This document shows, one piece after another, positions 1-13,499 of a stretch of 64,000 bases of DNA. A program made the translations under genes and the position numbers. Where the stretch lies: contig NC_088301.1 of assembly GCF_032854445.1 (NCBI RefSeq), positions 24,216,226 through 24,280,225 on the forward strand, given 5' to 3'. The notes beneath the pieces are model-generated. The model worked only from the letters and a program-made list of their open reading frames with translations. It was not told where the DNA came from and made no database searches. This DNA is from Liolophura sinensis. Taxonomy: Eukaryota; Mollusca; Polyplacophora; Chitonida; Chitonidae. How positions within the stretch are numbered: the stretch's first letter is position 1; each line of letters begins with the position of its first letter.

Positions 1-387
1 TCCTATCTGTAATACTGTCAAGTTGTCCCGAGGAAGTCTTCCGAAACCTTCAGCATGTTCTACGCGTGTAAATCATTATCCAATATTGTATAAGAAACAC
101 ATCTATCTTTGTGGATAAACACCAGTGGGTATCATCGTATTGTATTTGACCTGGTTTGTTTTACTCACTGCACAATGAACACTCAGCGGCAACCTATTCG
201 ATGAGCACGTATAAGGCTGACATCTTTCATTTAAAATTTCAATTTTTCCTTTGGGAGAATCGCGTGTAGATATTATGAGCAGCTATCAGATTTCAGACTG
301 ACAGTTGATATTAGTGAAGTAAACTAGTTTACGAATTAAAACCCCAATACATATACCATAAACAAATACATCCACTGAAGTATCTGT

Positions 388-668
388 GGGAGCCTCAGTG
401 GGCAAGTGGTTACTGTGCCAGCACAGTGGAATGACCCAGGAGCTTCTCCCCAGTGGGATAGCTGTGAGTTCAAGTCCAGTTCATGCTTCCTCCCTCTCCG
501 GCCGTTCGTGGGAAGGTCAGCCAGCAGCCTGTAGATAGTCTTGGGTTCCCCCCCCCCCCGGGGACTGTCCGGTTTCTTCCCATCATAATGCTGGCTGCCG
601 TCTAGTAAGTGAAATATTCTTGAGTATGGCGTAAAGCACCAATCAAATCAATAAATAAATACATAAAT
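388..668 (+). mobile_element. SINE family A, near full length
   Basis: tRNA-like head (promoter B box GAGTTCAAGTCC, about 468-479), a conserved core (CTCTCCGGCCGT, then GGGAAGGTC), a distal part ending in AAATATTCTTGAGTATGGCG and a CAATCAAAT plus (AATA)n tail. RNA polymerase III-transcribed non-autonomous retroposon. Contains a C run at 549-558. Moderately diverged from the other copies. Confidence 0.85.
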
Positions 669-959
669 AGGCTGTAGAGGTGGACCCAGGAAGCACTATC
701 TTCACTTTCTGCCAATCAGCATCGATTCTTTATCCCTTTAAATCTACTTTGCGTATGTAATAGAGAGCTGAATACCTGCGTATATGTGTATTTCGGTATT
801 AACACGCATATATGAAGGAAAGTCATTTGCAAAAGGGAAACATGATCCATGGCAGTATCCGGAGGAAACTTGTTGAAATGCGGGAAGCTTAATGACTAAC
901 CAAAGTGAGTCATTTCATTGTATTGTGTATTTTCTGATGACAAACGATTGACCATGCAA

Positions 960-1300
960 CCTTTAACCTGCCGTAAAACTCCTCGGCTAATTTGTTCTGG
1001 GGAGTTTGAAGTGTCCCGCTGTTATATTTACCATAAACCTGTCCCGTTTTTGGCCGTTTATTGAGTGGCGGGATTCAATAGCGAGACTAAGCTGGCACTT
1101 TTCCTCTTCTTGTGTATTAACCCAGGCATAAAATCTCCGCAGCCATTGGCAACAAAATAGATTTATGGAATCGAGTTAGGCTGTTATATTAGATTTGCTT
1201 CGGGCTGAAAACAGACAGTTGTCTCAGCGAGTTTGGTGCGAGCTTATCTCACAATTACTGTGTTTCCGAATCATTATAAAATATTGATCTCGCCAAGGGT
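960..1300. promoter_or_regulatory. Repeat-free candidate cis-regulatory DNA
   Basis: High-complexity block with ACAATTACTG (homeobox/SOX-like), GATTTATGG, CCATTGGC and GTTTATTGAG words and no long ORF. Flanked by ordinary AT-rich DNA. Support is weak: motif words and absence of repeats only. Confidence 0.2.
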
Positions 1301-1805
1301 TTTTTTAACTCTCTCTCTCTTCACTAATCCCGCTCTTTGATATGACAAACGACAGATTAGAGGACTGTCAAGTGAGAAGAAAGCGACTGGCGTCCTTTCC
1401 CGTGTAGGTATTGATGAAACCCGACTGCCAGATCTTAGGTAAACATGGACCATTTAATATTCAAGTCAGGTTCATTGAAAGGGAACGGAAAACGCGCTCT
1501 TTGGCATTCCCCACGGTGGCCAAGGAAGTTCATCTCCGGATCAAAACCCCAGCGTCCTGGAGACGTCTAGAAGTTCCGGCCATAGATACTGCAATCAGCT
1601 GAGCATGTTTGATTTGGCTTCCATTGCTTCTGTGCAACCATAATTACTGTCAATAAACCAACAAGGCTTTCTGCATGTGCGGTTTCTTCATGTAAGTACA
1701 GCATCAAGCGACATAAGACGGAAGAGCCTCACATCTTCGAATAGAAACATGAAAGGCCAGATTTTGAATAATGGCGCATTGTTCATGGCGAGTTTTGTGA
1801 TTTTG

Positions 1806-1965
1806 TTAGGGGTTGTGTGGGTTTAGAACCATTTACATAACAGTAAGAGTTAAAAACTTGACAAGATGCCGGATTTCACCGGTTACGTTTGGCCATTACC
1901 CAACTATCACACTGTCGTCGCCGTTCTGATTTAAAATCTGTGCTGTAGTCTTGTATTGTATGTGC
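1806..1965 (+). repeat. Dispersed repeat family E, partial copy
   Basis: Contains the family landmarks CATTTACATAACAGTAAGAG, GACAAGATGCCGGATTTCAC, CGGTTACGTTTGGCCATTAC and CTGTAGTCTT. The 5' part seen in the other copies (TTTTGAGTAATTCTAGACCA) is lost. Not recognised as any known element. Confidence 0.65.
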
Positions 1966-4900
1966 ATGCAGTATCTTCTTCATGAACAAGAAAATTGTGT
2001 GCATATAGCTCCAAGCGTCGTTGTAGTAGAAAAATGCATTTATTTATCACTGGAACCTTGAAAAAAATCGAATGCTTCTCTGATAACAGATGATATAATG
2101 TATTCGCCAAAGACTAAAGATATATTTGTTTTCGTAATATACATGTGTTCAAGGAAATTCAACTAGTACAGATACAGTTTTGGAAAGAAGAGTTCTCCTG
2201 TGTTCGCAAATACATGCCTGAGAAGTTCCACTCTAAGAAGGCATCTGATACGGTGCAGTTTTACCACTTAATCGTCTGGGATAACGACAATAGGCTTAAC
2301 TACCCGCTTCCTGCAAGGGATGGAAATACCCGCATGATATGCATGTACTGTCGGATACACCCGATCTTTTATGGAATCCGATCAATTGTACCTTTGAAAC
2401 ATGACAAAAACCCATCAGTAGTTGTCAGTAGTCATAATATAGCATCTTCTTTCTACCATCAAAGGGTAGGGTTACCCAAGGACGCACAGTGAGGTCAATA
2501 ATTCCTGGTCATCCACAAGGGTGTGTGGATATCGGGTTGACTTGTGTGCATGGGGCACTGGTAGGTAACCAGGTCAGATCTATTCATATTTGGCGGCATT
2601 TCAGCAAGAGTGAATCTGAAAAGATAGCGTACAAGCGATGTTTTCCGTTAGAAATTGACATGAAGAGGTTTGTCCTTCGTTGCTGACCTGACGAGTAAAA
2701 ACGGTCAGTGCGTGGTCAGTGTCCAACAACAACAGGTTCAATCTCTGGCCACTGATCAATACTCGCATCTGATTTGATTTGCTATCTCGTTCTTGGTCTC
2801 ATTAAGACCTTGTTAACTGAGGATGGCTTCCTTGACCATACACTTCTTCGACAATAAACAGGCTGACCACTCTAAGCTTTCGCTAATTACCCTGATTCTG
2901 TACCTCAGATCACTTCAGACCCTGACCTAGGTCATCGCTCTACCATTCCAGCATACTTATCTTAAAGTTACACCGGTATTGTGTGACTGCTTTTTGCAAA
3001 CCGATATTTAAACACGTTTATACTAGTACACGTGCGTGGTTATGTAGATATAGCGACCAGGCCCAACATGTTTATGTTCACGCTAATGATGAGTTGTTCG
3101 GCAGTATTCTTGTGTATTCGTAAACATCTTTTCTCTCTTATAGATATTTTACTTCGCGATGTACGTTTCCCTTTGGTCAGACTCTGCTTGCTGTCAATTT
3201 TAGAATACATTTACAATATTCCAGAAACCTTGTGTTCCACTGATGAGTTTTAAACGTAGTACACGAGAAGTGCACCTCCGAAAAACCAAAGCCTCATATC
3301 GACTCAGTATTTCGGGACTTTATTTTGCCACCATGAAAAGAACTAAATTTCATGGTGAACTTTATAGGTATTTGTACACATATGAAGACAAAGATACAAA
3401 ATGCACTCGTATTTTACAATGTTCGTCTCGTTATTTCAAGAGACGCCAACGAATCGACTACATATCGAATTTCATCTAATTCATGTCACGTAAAGCCTTT
3501 CTAACAAAGTTTCTGTAAGGCACAAATGACAATTTCGTCCAATGTGTGTGTGTCTGGAGAAGAAAATATGAGAATCAAATAGTATTACCCCAATCAAGGC
3601 ATTTTGGCGTAGCGTCTGCACAGACTCTAATCACATTAGTCAGATCCGGATAATTACGCCATTCCAGACAAACGATGTATACATAGCAAAAACAGAAAGG
3701 GATCGTCACTTAATTGCGACAAATGATGGTTCTGATGCCAGAAAATGTAATATTTCTTATCGGATATATAAACGTTATGTATATATGGGTGTATTTTAAT
3801 TCAGCCAGAAGATCTATGTCCAAGACCACCACTGATGATAATGCATGTATACGTGTTGTCTTGTAAGTACAGACTGGAGCGTGTTGACGTTTATAATCGT
3901 GTATCCATAAGACTGATCTCAGACAGATTCAAGGAATCGTTATTAATCTGAACAAATTTCTGGCGCATATGCGAAGCCTTGAAAACGCTTTGACGTTCTT
4001 GTTTGGCAAACAGCTTATAGGCGTTGTTGAAGAAGACAGAGCGATTTGTATAATTAATCATGACGGTTAGCGGATATACGCATATGTGCCGGGATTTGGC
4101 GGGACAACCGTACCATGAATGGGAGTAGGTGGTGCTGGGGTGTGATGCGAGAGAATGTAGGATGTGGTCAGCGGGGCAGGTGCTGCGACTGTCCCCTCTC
4201 ACCTGCCCTGTCCCGTGTTAACAAAATATTCTCTTACTGTTTAAAGAGGGTGTTATATTAATGGCGAGGGTGAGGGGCCGGAGGTCAGTTTGGGGTGACC
4301 AGGTATATATGGCTATCGGCCCAGATCCCATCAAACAGAGGCCTGGTGGCCGTTGTTTGCTGTCGGTATCTTAAACAGTTGGTATCTAGGTGAGCCTTAA
4401 TGATAGAGAGTCGAGAGGCCTGTCTGATACATGTTTCAAAGAGACTGCCATATTTTACAGAACAAACAAATCGCGAGTTAGCCTGAATAGTATAAAACAG
4501 CTTTCAATACAACCATGAACTATGTGATGACTGGGTCAGTTGGTTCATCTACTTGGCGTTTAATGAGGAGCAATGAGTTCGAAACCAACGAATGCCATTT
4601 GCCAACTTTCAGACTGCTGTTATAGTGCTCTGACTTTACCCTGTATTTTTTAAAAATTTTATTGGTGCTTTATTTTTGTCCCTGCTTACACCCAGTGAAT
4701 AATGAGTGGCGAGGGTTTAGAAATTCCATGTTTCCATGGGTGGGATTGAGTCATTTACCTTAGAAATGTGCCACTTTCCTCTCCCGGCACGATACTGGGG
4801 TTTCTGTTAGTATCAGTTTACTAGCGCCATGAATTATACAAGCTTTGATTAATTCGTATGCATAACGCTTTACCTATTACTGCCTTCTCGCCAGGTTTCC

Positions 4901-5959
4901 CAGTTTCCAGTACGGTGCTTAGTGAATTTTGGCAATTTCATCGTAAAGCAGATTTCTATTTTTATTTGTTTATTTATTTGATTTATTTGATTGATTTTTT
5001 TTTTCACTTATACGATACTGGTCCGTTATACTTGGCTGGATGAATCCGGAGTGCCTGACAAGCTTTCTGTCATTGGTAAAAGACAAGTAATTAGACTGCC
5101 ACAGCGGCAACATGAGCATCGCTGACCGCTTAGTTTTACTAAGGCTCCTCAAGCAGAGAGAGCGACGAAATGTACAAATTCACTGTACAATGGTTTGAAT
5201 CCCAACTCGTGTGTCTCAAAGCTGCATTATATAATACATCTGCCTTCTTTATCTCTTTTTAGGATTGAATGGCTGACTAATATTATGTTTTAGAATGCAG
5301 AATATAAAATGTGTCAGTGGGTTCCGCATAAATGAATAAATGTGACTTTACGCAATATCAACAGTATTTCAGTCATATATATCATGCTAACACATTTATG
5401 GTGTTTTTTCCTGCCTTTGAGTTAGAATTGGTTCGTCATGTCGTCACAGTAAACATAACATGGACTTAATTACAAGAATGTAATAGTCTAGAAGCCATTT
5501 TATCACCTTCTTTTTACCTTCTCAACAAGGTCGACCATTTAGCACTTCGGTGAATTTCATGGTCACCAAAAGCTCTCGTCTGTAAATGCCAATCAATTGG
5601 CAATTAACCAAAAGGACAGATGTATGAAAAAATCCAGGCAAGGACAGATTTTAGGGCCATCGTTAAAGCCACTGTCGAACAGAAACGGACCTACTTAAGA
5701 GTCCTTGAACCGAATGCCACAGAGAAAGCTTGGTCCTAGAGTCTCTATTTGTCAGACTAGCAGCAATACTTGGCGATGTTCAGATGTTCAGGAGTACCTT
5801 ACATGCATCTGTATACAGTATTAACCAAGGAAAATCAATACAAGCGTGTCATTTTGTTTTAATAGGATGGGAATAAAATATGTCATCGTCTGTTGAGAAA
5901 TGCCACATAAAGTTTACTGTCTTCCCAAGGCTTGATCGGATTACACTCAACTGGACAGG
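1966..5959. other. No gene supported (2.0-6.0 kb)
   Basis: AT-rich DNA. A frame of 115 codons at 2145-2492 opens with GTG, has biased but unrecognisable composition and is not supported. A repeat-poor stretch at 4190-4340 has GGTCAGTTTGGGGTGACC, a nuclear-receptor-like inverted pair. Around 4527-4600 a B-box-like GAGTTCGAAACC hints at a decayed SINE. Confidence 0.5.
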
Positions 5960-6190
5960 ATATGGTATGACGTTCAGCTGAACCCCTGTCCTTTGACACA
6001 CGCCTTAACCAATGGGGTCGCGAGTTCAAAACCAGTCTAGTCCTGCTGCTTTATGTCAGAAAGTTTTCCAGGTACTTAACCGATCGCCCATCCTATCACT
6101 TCATCCGGGGTCCTACCCGATGGCGGACCAATCTGCAGTGTAAGTGGGGGCGTAGAACCATCTCAAAGACCTGGTCCCTTTGCGTTGTTT
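5960..6190 (+). mobile_element. SINE family D, diverged copy
   Basis: B-box-like GAGTTCAAAACC (about 6023-6034) followed by the family D block (TGTCAGAAAGTTTTCCAGGT, ACTTAACCGATCG). Recognised by comparison with the copies near 12.5, 13.6, 22.0, 28.9 and 32.5 kb. Confidence 0.5.
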
Positions 6191-6480
6191 TAATGTGAAT
6201 GTATGTTAAAAAAGAGGCAACACAGCATTTTGAGTAATTCTAGACCAGTGACGTCTAATGGAAGTTAATATCACTACATTATTTTTTACCTAATTCTGCT
6301 TAAGCCGTGGTGCTAGGGGACGTGTAAATGGCTGCTATTTATGCATTTACATGAACAGTTACAATAAAAACCTAACTGAGGTAAATTGACAAGAGGCCGT
6401 ATTTCACCGGTTACGTGTAACCATTTGCCAGATGTCACACTGTCGGTGCTCTGGTTTCACCCTCGATGTTGGTACGTATT
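6178..6480 (+). repeat. Dispersed repeat family E, most complete copy
   Basis: TTTTGAGTAATTCTAGACCA, GTGACGTCTAATGG, CATTTACATGAACAGTTACA, TGAGGTAAATTGACAAGAGG, ATTTCACCGGTTACGTGTAA, CACACTGTCGGTGCTCTGGT in order over about 270-300 bp. No ORF, no clear terminal inverted repeat, no tRNA-like promoter. Could be a non-autonomous DNA element or the untranslated end of a larger one. Confidence 0.7.
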
Positions 6481-6785
6481 TAATTATATTAGAATACGTA
6501 TAAAAGGCCAAAATAAGTAAATGAATATACTAGCCAAGATGCACACGCTTAAATAGGCTCAACTCAGATTTAATTCCATTTATTGTTGATGAAAGAAAGT
6601 AGAATAAACCACCTCCCTTTATAAGGTACTCGACAAACGTCCTGGGCACCCGCAAATGAACCAATTAGTGCTGGATTTGAGCTTGTGAACTCGTCGTCCG
6701 ACTGCTGAACGACTCTTTCGTTGACAATAAGAGTCCGTAATGGCTGGTAATTCACAGATATAATCTATGCAGGAATGAATCAGCA

Positions 6786-6838
6786 TTAATAATATTATAT
6801 TAATAATAATAATTATTATATATATAATAATAATAATT
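6786..6838. repeat. (TAA)n/(TTA)n palindromic low-complexity tract
   Basis: TTAATAATAATAATTATTAT, ATATATAATAATAATAA: TAA repeats on both sides of a TA centre, self-complementary. Confidence 0.8.
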
Positions 6839-7120
6839 CCAGCTTGATTTACCATTTACATAAGTATTTCTTACATATTCCGTAGATAACTGTTGTTCAA
6901 TTTTTTTTTTAGTACAGGGCCTGGGGGGTTATCGACTTTGATGCCCTTTCATGGTTTACCAGTAGTATACGAATGTTGAGTTTCACGTTTAGATTTACAC
7001 CAACTCAGATTTGGGCTTTAAAATCATCACTGAACATGCACGATCTGGGAGTGTATATCTATATAATCCCGCAGTGAGCTTAATAACATGGGGTCCTTGG
7101 GTTTCTTGTATTATATACTC

Positions 7121-7282
7121 CGGGGGCCTCAGTTGGTTAGCGCGCTAGCGCAGCGTAATGACCCAGGAGCCTCTCACCAAAGCGGTCGCAGTGAGTTCAA
7201 GTCTAGCTCATGCTAGCTTTCTCTCCGGCCGTACCGGGGAAGGTCTTGGAGCAACCTGTGGATGGTCGTGGGTTCCCCACGT
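7121..7282 (+). mobile_element. SINE family A, 5' half only
   Basis: Has the head (GGCCTCAGTTGGTTAGCGCG, with GAGTTCAAGTC as B box) and the core up to GGATGGTCGTGGG, then stops. The 3' part and A-rich tail are missing, so this copy was broken by later deletion or recombination rather than by ordinary 5' truncation. Confidence 0.8.
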
Positions 7283-7289
7283 ACACATG

Positions 7290-9560
7290 CGTACACACCG
7301 ATTAATACTATTGTGGATTTTATGAAAAATGAAAAATGCATTGGCCAAGAAACTGATGCCACACAGAAATTGCCTTAACCTGGTTGATTCATCATGCCTC
7401 CTCGTGCAGAAATTAATTGAGTAAACATTATCGAACATTACACTTATCCTACGCACTACGCATTCGGCCAACGGCTTATTCTCCCTGGCGATAGTTAACC
7501 TAACCCCATCCTGACATACCACCATATGCATGTATATAGTTTTGAAAACTGTCCAACGAATCCGTGCATGTGGAGATTCGTCTGTGCGGTTTCATTCCAC
7601 GTGCAGTCAGCGGGAAAAGATGTCAGTCCTAAGGACTAAAAAGTAATCAGGCTTTATTGGCGGGATAACATGGGATATTTATACCGATTCTCCTGTTCTG
7701 AGACAGACACAAAAGCTAAGAAGCAAACCAAATATTACATGCTGATCGGCTTATTCCTCGGCCGATATTAATGGTCGTAGGGTGTGTATGTTTATATATA
7801 TATATACTTGGACATCGTTTTGTAGCATTGTTTTCTGGTTTCTGTGGTAATTCTCAAATTGAGAACGGGTAAGAAGTGTTTATGCAATAGAATTTTTAAA
7901 CCTCCATACTCCATGCATGGTCGGCCTGAAATCGTCATATGCCTGGTGTGATTCTTGGTGTGATTTTTAGTTCACCTGTACTTGTTCAAGTATGTGTTAA
8001 AGGCAGAACTGAATTAAAATGAAGTACACATCAGATGAAAGACCATGAAACATTGTCCAGGAAAATACTTGGATACATTTTTTTTAGAATTTTTCTAACG
8101 GAGTAAAATAGTGTTAAAACGTCAGATTCTACGGTGGTCTGTTGTGACCCAGAGGGAATCAATGACGTCACATCCTTTCTCGTTGCCCGAAATAATTTGT
8201 TTCATTGTCAAATTTGTGGATGCATTCATAGATCTGTATGTATATGCATTTTGAATGATGAAATGTAGCAGTCTTATGCATGTTAAATTGCAAAAACCTG
8301 ATGTGACGTCATTTTAGTGAGCTCTTTGCCATTAAAGTTTGTATGTCAAAAAGTACTGCATCTGTTAAAACAAGTAAGACACAACAAGGGAGATGTTCCA
8401 TCGTTAATGCTCTGAGGCAGCAGTTTGTGTTTCTGTTGTTTCATGACTGGTGTAATGAAGACGTTACGCTTATACTGACAAAAAAAGAACTCTAAATGAA
8501 GTAAATGAACAAAATTATCAAAGATGAGAAAGGGCAAATTAAAGGCCTAAATTGAACAGCACGCTTTAAATAAGCAATGCTCAAGAAGAGCAATGACGGG
8601 TGAAATCGATATAAAAGGTGATATATTCCAATCATTGAATACCAGGTTTAGTGGCTGCTATCCTTGGCAACACCATTGATGTGATCTTAGTATATGGTCC
8701 ATAGGTGTCAATAATAACACGTATTCAAATATCACGGTTTATTGTATAATATACAAGAGACAAGAATCAGTTTCGCTTTTAATGATGACGATACAGTCTT
8801 CAAAGTCGACAGAGTAGAAATAATCATTTGACAGTTGCTGTCTTGCTTCGGTGCACGTCGCGGATTCGGGAAAATCAAGTCGCTGAGGCTATTTGAGTTC
8901 ATTATACGTGACAATGCAAACATCAGAGTATTGATCATCGCAAAATGAAGTGTTGCTCAGACCTAGAACGTTCATAATCACACAAAAGCCGATGGAAATA
9001 TAGAGTATTGGTATATGTACATGTATATCCGTTTGACCGATTTGCCGCCAAGTGACAGCGATTTCCAGCAGACCAGTTTCTGTGAATAGCCAAAGGGAGA
9101 TCGGCGGCATAGCGTTAATAGGCCTATTTTCCCCCACATCGCATCCTTAATGCAAGGGTCAGTGTCTATTTACAGGCTGGGGTAAATCGGTCAGCAGATG
9201 TGAAATGTATAATTCCACGTATTAGTGTTGGGGGTCTCTCTACTAAAGAGGTTTCTCTGTACACAGAAGCTCAACTGTCTGGGTATATAACTGACCCCTC
9301 GACAACCCGGCATATCGGCCTCGTGAACTGGCCCCAAAGCGGACGAGGTCGATTGCAACACAGATATATTCAGTTCAGATCTTCTAGACAACTGGGGCAT
9401 CGATCTAATGAAGAAATCAGGCCACAAATGCCTCGCTTAGCAATACTGTAGATAATCCGTTTCTACAGAGTATGCAGGCTCAGTGTGCGGTTGTAAAAAA
9501 GTCAGGTGAAGGAAGATTGTTTATGAGTGCTGTATCATATTAAATAGACCCTCATAGATA
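7290..9560. other. No gene supported (7.3-9.6 kb)
   Basis: Unique AT-rich sequence with a (TA)6 run at about 7794-7806 and two TGACGTCA-type sites: GACGTCAC at about 8163 and GTGACGTCAT at about 8302. Short frames on either strand have no domain. Confidence 0.5.
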
Positions 9561-9572
9561 GATAGTATTAAG

Positions 9573-9920
9573 CAGTCAACTTGTGTACAGGTTTGTCTAT
9601 GATAGACCTGTGCGTTCATAATCACTCAGATTGTGTTGGAAGGGTTGTCCATGATATAGGCTTGTGTCTTTATAATCTGTCCGCATTTGTACAGGTTTGC
9701 TCATGATAGGCTTGTGCTTTCATAAGCAGTCAGCTTATATACAGGTTTGTTCATGATAGGCTTGTGCGTTCATAATGAGTCAAATTGTATAGCAAGGTTT
9801 GTTCATAATAGGCTTGGGCGTTCATTATCTCTCAGTTTGTGGATAGGTTTGGCCATGATAGATTCGTAATCAGTCAAATTGTAGAGTAATTATTTGCTTG
9901 TGCGTTCATAACCAGTGTGG
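9573..9920. repeat. Minisatellite, about 50-bp period, about 7 imperfect units
   Basis: Unit type: TACAGGTTTGTTCATGATAG, GCTTGTGCGTTCATAAT, then a TCAGTCA-type spacer. Units differ by substitutions and small indels, so it is an older array. No reading frame of interest. Confidence 0.85.
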
Positions 9921-10035
9921 GGATGAAAGATTGGAGTAATGTGTGTGTTTTGGCTGGAGAAGATTGCCAGTTAGAGTGGCGGGTTCATGGTCAGTCGGGT
10001 TAGGTAGGGTTGTACATTAAGGTTTAGAGAGAACT

Positions 10036-10271
10036 ATCTAGCGCCGCGTAATGACTCAGGAGCCTCTCACCAAAGCGGTCGCTGAGTTCAAGTCCAGCTC
10101 ATGCTGACTTCCTCTCCGGCTGTACTTGGGAAGGTCTTGCAGCAACCTGCGGATTGTCGTGGGTTTCCCCCGGGTTCTGCCCGGCTTCCACCCACCATAA
10201 TGCTGGCCGCCGTGTATATGTGAAATATTCTTGAGAACGGTGTAAAACACCAATCAAATAAATAAATAAAT
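10036..10271 (+). mobile_element. SINE family A, head slightly truncated
   Basis: Begins inside the tRNA-like head (GCGTAATGACTCAGG) and runs through core and tail CAATCAAATAAATAAATAAA. The antisense frame across it (65 aa) is a SINE shadow, not a gene. Confidence 0.85.
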
Positions 10272-10959
10272 CTTAATACTGTGTGTGTATTGTTATGATA
10301 TCTAATAGCAAACGTGAATTACAACAGAGAAAAGATGATGTAGGTGATATACATTCTGTAATGTGCATTTTGCATGGATATTTACGTTTTATGCAGAAAT
10401 ACATACGGGGATCATAAAACCAAGGCATCCATTAATGTCTGCATCGGATGAAGTCACCAACCTGTATACGCATATCTTTGTACGTCCCATCTGGATGCCT
10501 GTACAATCATTTAATTTAACTGTTGATGATTGATATAAGCCGTAAAAGTTAGTACTTGTTTAATTTATGTAATGGGAAGAATATGTCACCTCAATGTTTT
10601 AAATGTGTATCAAAATGCGCAATCTGGATTCGGCGGAAGTTACATACGGAGGCTCGACGGAGCGCATTCGTGAGGTTTTTGGAATTTCATATCTGGAGTT
10701 AAATTTAATGGACTAATTTTACATGTAGGACACTCGCTTGTGTACAGAGGTGTCGTGGCTGTCTTTTATAATAAAGTTATTTGTTAGGCAGTCTCATGTT
10801 GACGTCGGTCAGAAGGTAAACATATCTTGTTTTAGACTGGTATATTTAAACCCAAATGAAATGGGTTGAGAGCAAATTGGCCAACCAAAAAAAAAATGAA
10901 TGTACCAATCCTCCCAACAGGAAAACAACATTTCCTGCTGAATTTACCAATGATTAGAC

Positions 10960-11230
10960 TGTATGCGAAGGGCCATTTGGCTGGCTAGGCACAGAATTGC
11001 GAATGTCTGCCAAAACACACTATCTGTCAGCTGCGCAGAAATATTGGCGTGGAACTGGGTCATGTTTTTTTTTGACAAGATGGGATGAATTCCGCAGACA
11101 TAATCGCCGAATGATAGCCCTGATCCCCAAGGCGAGGTGAGAATGGGGGCCAGACAGGGGTTTAGTCGGGATACTTTGAGCGGAATAACCGATAGACTTG
11201 TCTAGGTACCATACAGAACCTGCTGGAGAG
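10960..11230. promoter_or_regulatory. Repeat-free candidate cis-regulatory DNA
   Basis: Higher-GC block with TGTCAGCTGCGCAG (E-box with TGTCAG, about 11025), GACAAGATGGGATGAATTCC and CGCCGAATGATAGCCC. No ORF on the plus strand; the minus-strand 79-codon frame at 11202-11441 has no known domain. Confidence 0.2.
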
Positions 11231-11884
11231 AGAGGGGGAGAGATAGATATGCTGGCCTACTGGTGAAGCTATCCAGTACCAACAGGCCATTAGGTGCATG
11301 TCTAGGTGCCAGCCAGTGAATGGAAGTTTCCAGCCTATCTTTAGTGTGTGTGCTTATGTAGGGCGTAGTGCCATTTATGGGAAGTCTTTTCCTATATATT
11401 TGCTGCAGTGACGAATTGCTGTTGTTGTTATAAGAAAACATCTATAGTGCAGTGTACATCATTACTGTCGCAGAATGTGCGATTCCGTTTTAGAAAAGGT
11501 GGAAGCCTTTCATTAGTTCTGTAGTGGTTGTTTTTTTTATTGTTAATATTATACGAGACTCTTGGCCTTGAAACTTTTCAGTGTACGGAAGACTTATTAT
11601 ATGAGGAATATGGCCTTGGAAATTTTTAGCGTTTGGAGCTGGACATAATTATTATCTGTGAACTTGGCCTAGAATTGTCATTGTCCGGAGATGACTCTAT
11701 TTACAAGACCTCTAATATGAAAAACTTAACCTTGACATTTTTCAATATGTGGTTAGAGTAAGCTTTTTTTATAACATACAAAGAAAAGGAAACATTCATA
11801 TTATTGAGCAATAACAATGAAAGGGCACCTGAGATATCGGTACCTACTTTGACACAAACAAACATGAAATCAAACACGATTTGA

Positions 11885-12110
11885 ATTCTGATTTAATTCA
11901 TTTACTTGGATCATTCCTTTCGTCTTTCCATCATCGTTGAAAACTGTTGACTGCTTCTCTTCGTATAAAACCATCTTAATTTCTTACTTTATATACTTCG
12001 TTAGCTCTGTGATGTTTTGTGTTGGACGTTCTTTTGGAAACTGGTGCGTCCAGTTTGGTTTACGGCTGCTATATGAATGCGTGTTTTGATGCCTGTGGAT
12101 TATCTATTGT
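11885..12110 (+). repeat. Dispersed repeat family F copy
   Basis: Landmarks CATCGTTGAAAACTGTTGAC, TGCTTCTCTTCGTATAAAAC, CATCTTAATTTCTTACTTTA. No coding potential. Matches the copies at 14.2 and 23.5 kb. Confidence 0.6.
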
Positions 12111-12149
12111 AAAGTATTATCTTTGTGGTCAGTGAGTCCCCGAGGCCTT

Positions 12150-12440
12150 TTTCGTTCGCATTGATTTCGTGTGATTTTTATTATATGTGATGACACAGCA
12201 ATTTGAATAATTCTAGACCATTGACATCTAATAAATTGCAGTTAACATCATTGCATTTTAACATGAGTTGTTACTATTTGAGAAATTACTTGAACAGCTG
12301 AAGTAAAACCTTATTTGAGGTAAACTGACAAGGGCCTACGGTTACTTGTGACCATCTGCCAACCATCACCCCGTTGTCACTGCTCCGGTTTTACTCTCTA
12401 TGCCGTAGTCTTCTCAGTATGATATATAACACATCGGCAT
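12150..12440 (+). repeat. Dispersed repeat family E copy
   Basis: Same order of landmarks as at 6.2 kb: TTTGAATAATTCTAGACCAT, GACATCTAATAAATTGCAG, TGAGGTAAACTGACAAGGGC, CTACGGTTACTTGTGACCAT, ATGCCGTAGTCTT. Starts just after a family F copy. Confidence 0.7.
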
Positions 12441-12489
12441 CCTTAATATTTGTTCAGTACATTTGCGCTGGCTCATTCATATAAAGCGA

Positions 12490-12710
12490 TGATATCGCCG
12501 CGGCGTATTCATCCCTGATCAGTGAGCTGGATCGCAGCTTCAAATCCAGCTCTCGCTAGTTCGGTCACGGCTTTTAATCAGGACATTTTAACGTACCTGA
12601 CGAAGGGCTTAGGGCAAAGTGGTGTCCTACAACCATTAAACTGACCGCTGTCCTATAACTGAAGCATTCTTGACTGTGACGGTAAACTGGATTCAAATAA
12701 ATAAGTTAAG
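12490..12710 (+). mobile_element. SINE family D, diverged copy
   Basis: CTTCAAATCCAGCTCTCGCT (degraded B box and start of core), then TTTTAATCAGGACATTTTAA, CGTACCTGACGAAGGG and a 3' end GAAGCATTCTTGACTGTGAC with CAAATAAATAAG tail. Confidence 0.6.
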
Positions 12711-13499
12711 TGTATTTGAGCGTGTTTGACCCTGACTACGTTTATCTGCAATTACGGAACACACACCCATGGAAGTGCTGGGCATGAAAAATTCGGATGT
12801 GTCTACAACACGACCGTATATCCTCCAGATGGTACAGTCGTTATCCTGGACAAAGTACTGGCGATCACCACATAGTGTTCGGTGACAGACCGGTCTTGGG
12901 AAAGGCCTTTTATGGAACAATACAAATTTAATGATGTTTTAAAACTGGACTTTTATGATCCTACTTCACGGTTTTAAAGCTGTAGCAAAGTGTTTTTCCA
13001 ATGTTCGAAGTATCCTTTAACGGCAATTCGTATTACTACTCTTGGACTAGACCATATTGGGCTATTCAGGCGTCATCGTAAAACAGCTGATGGAGACCAC
13101 TGATGTTGTCCATTTGGATGTGTATCACATACCTTGCCCTGTTTTGATAAAACGAATGTAAGAGAGACTGGATAAGATCACCGTCTTTGAAAAATCGTGG
13201 TATAGCTCAAATAGTTAAACTGTTTAAACTGTCTGGACTGACTTATCATTCCCTTTCCAGGCCATTTAACGGATAGACAAGGAAAGTATAGGCCCACTAC
13301 ATGTAGTATATAAAGCACTATAAAGTGAACATATAATGAGTCTTACAGGTTAAAAATACCTTTTCTCCTAGTGCCACGACTAAAACTATAGACCATCACG
13401 TCACCTCGTTGGTTGGAAGCCGCTGTGTAGATTTCTATTCCAGGATGGTACATGTAGTATTTCAGTTCCTCCCTCCCATCACAATACACAACCTCTTAC

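Noticed and set aside
2145-2686. Two overlapping frames (115 and 65 codons) as a frameshifted gene
   Set aside because: The first opens with GTG, neither has a known domain, and no splice or codon-bias support is visible.
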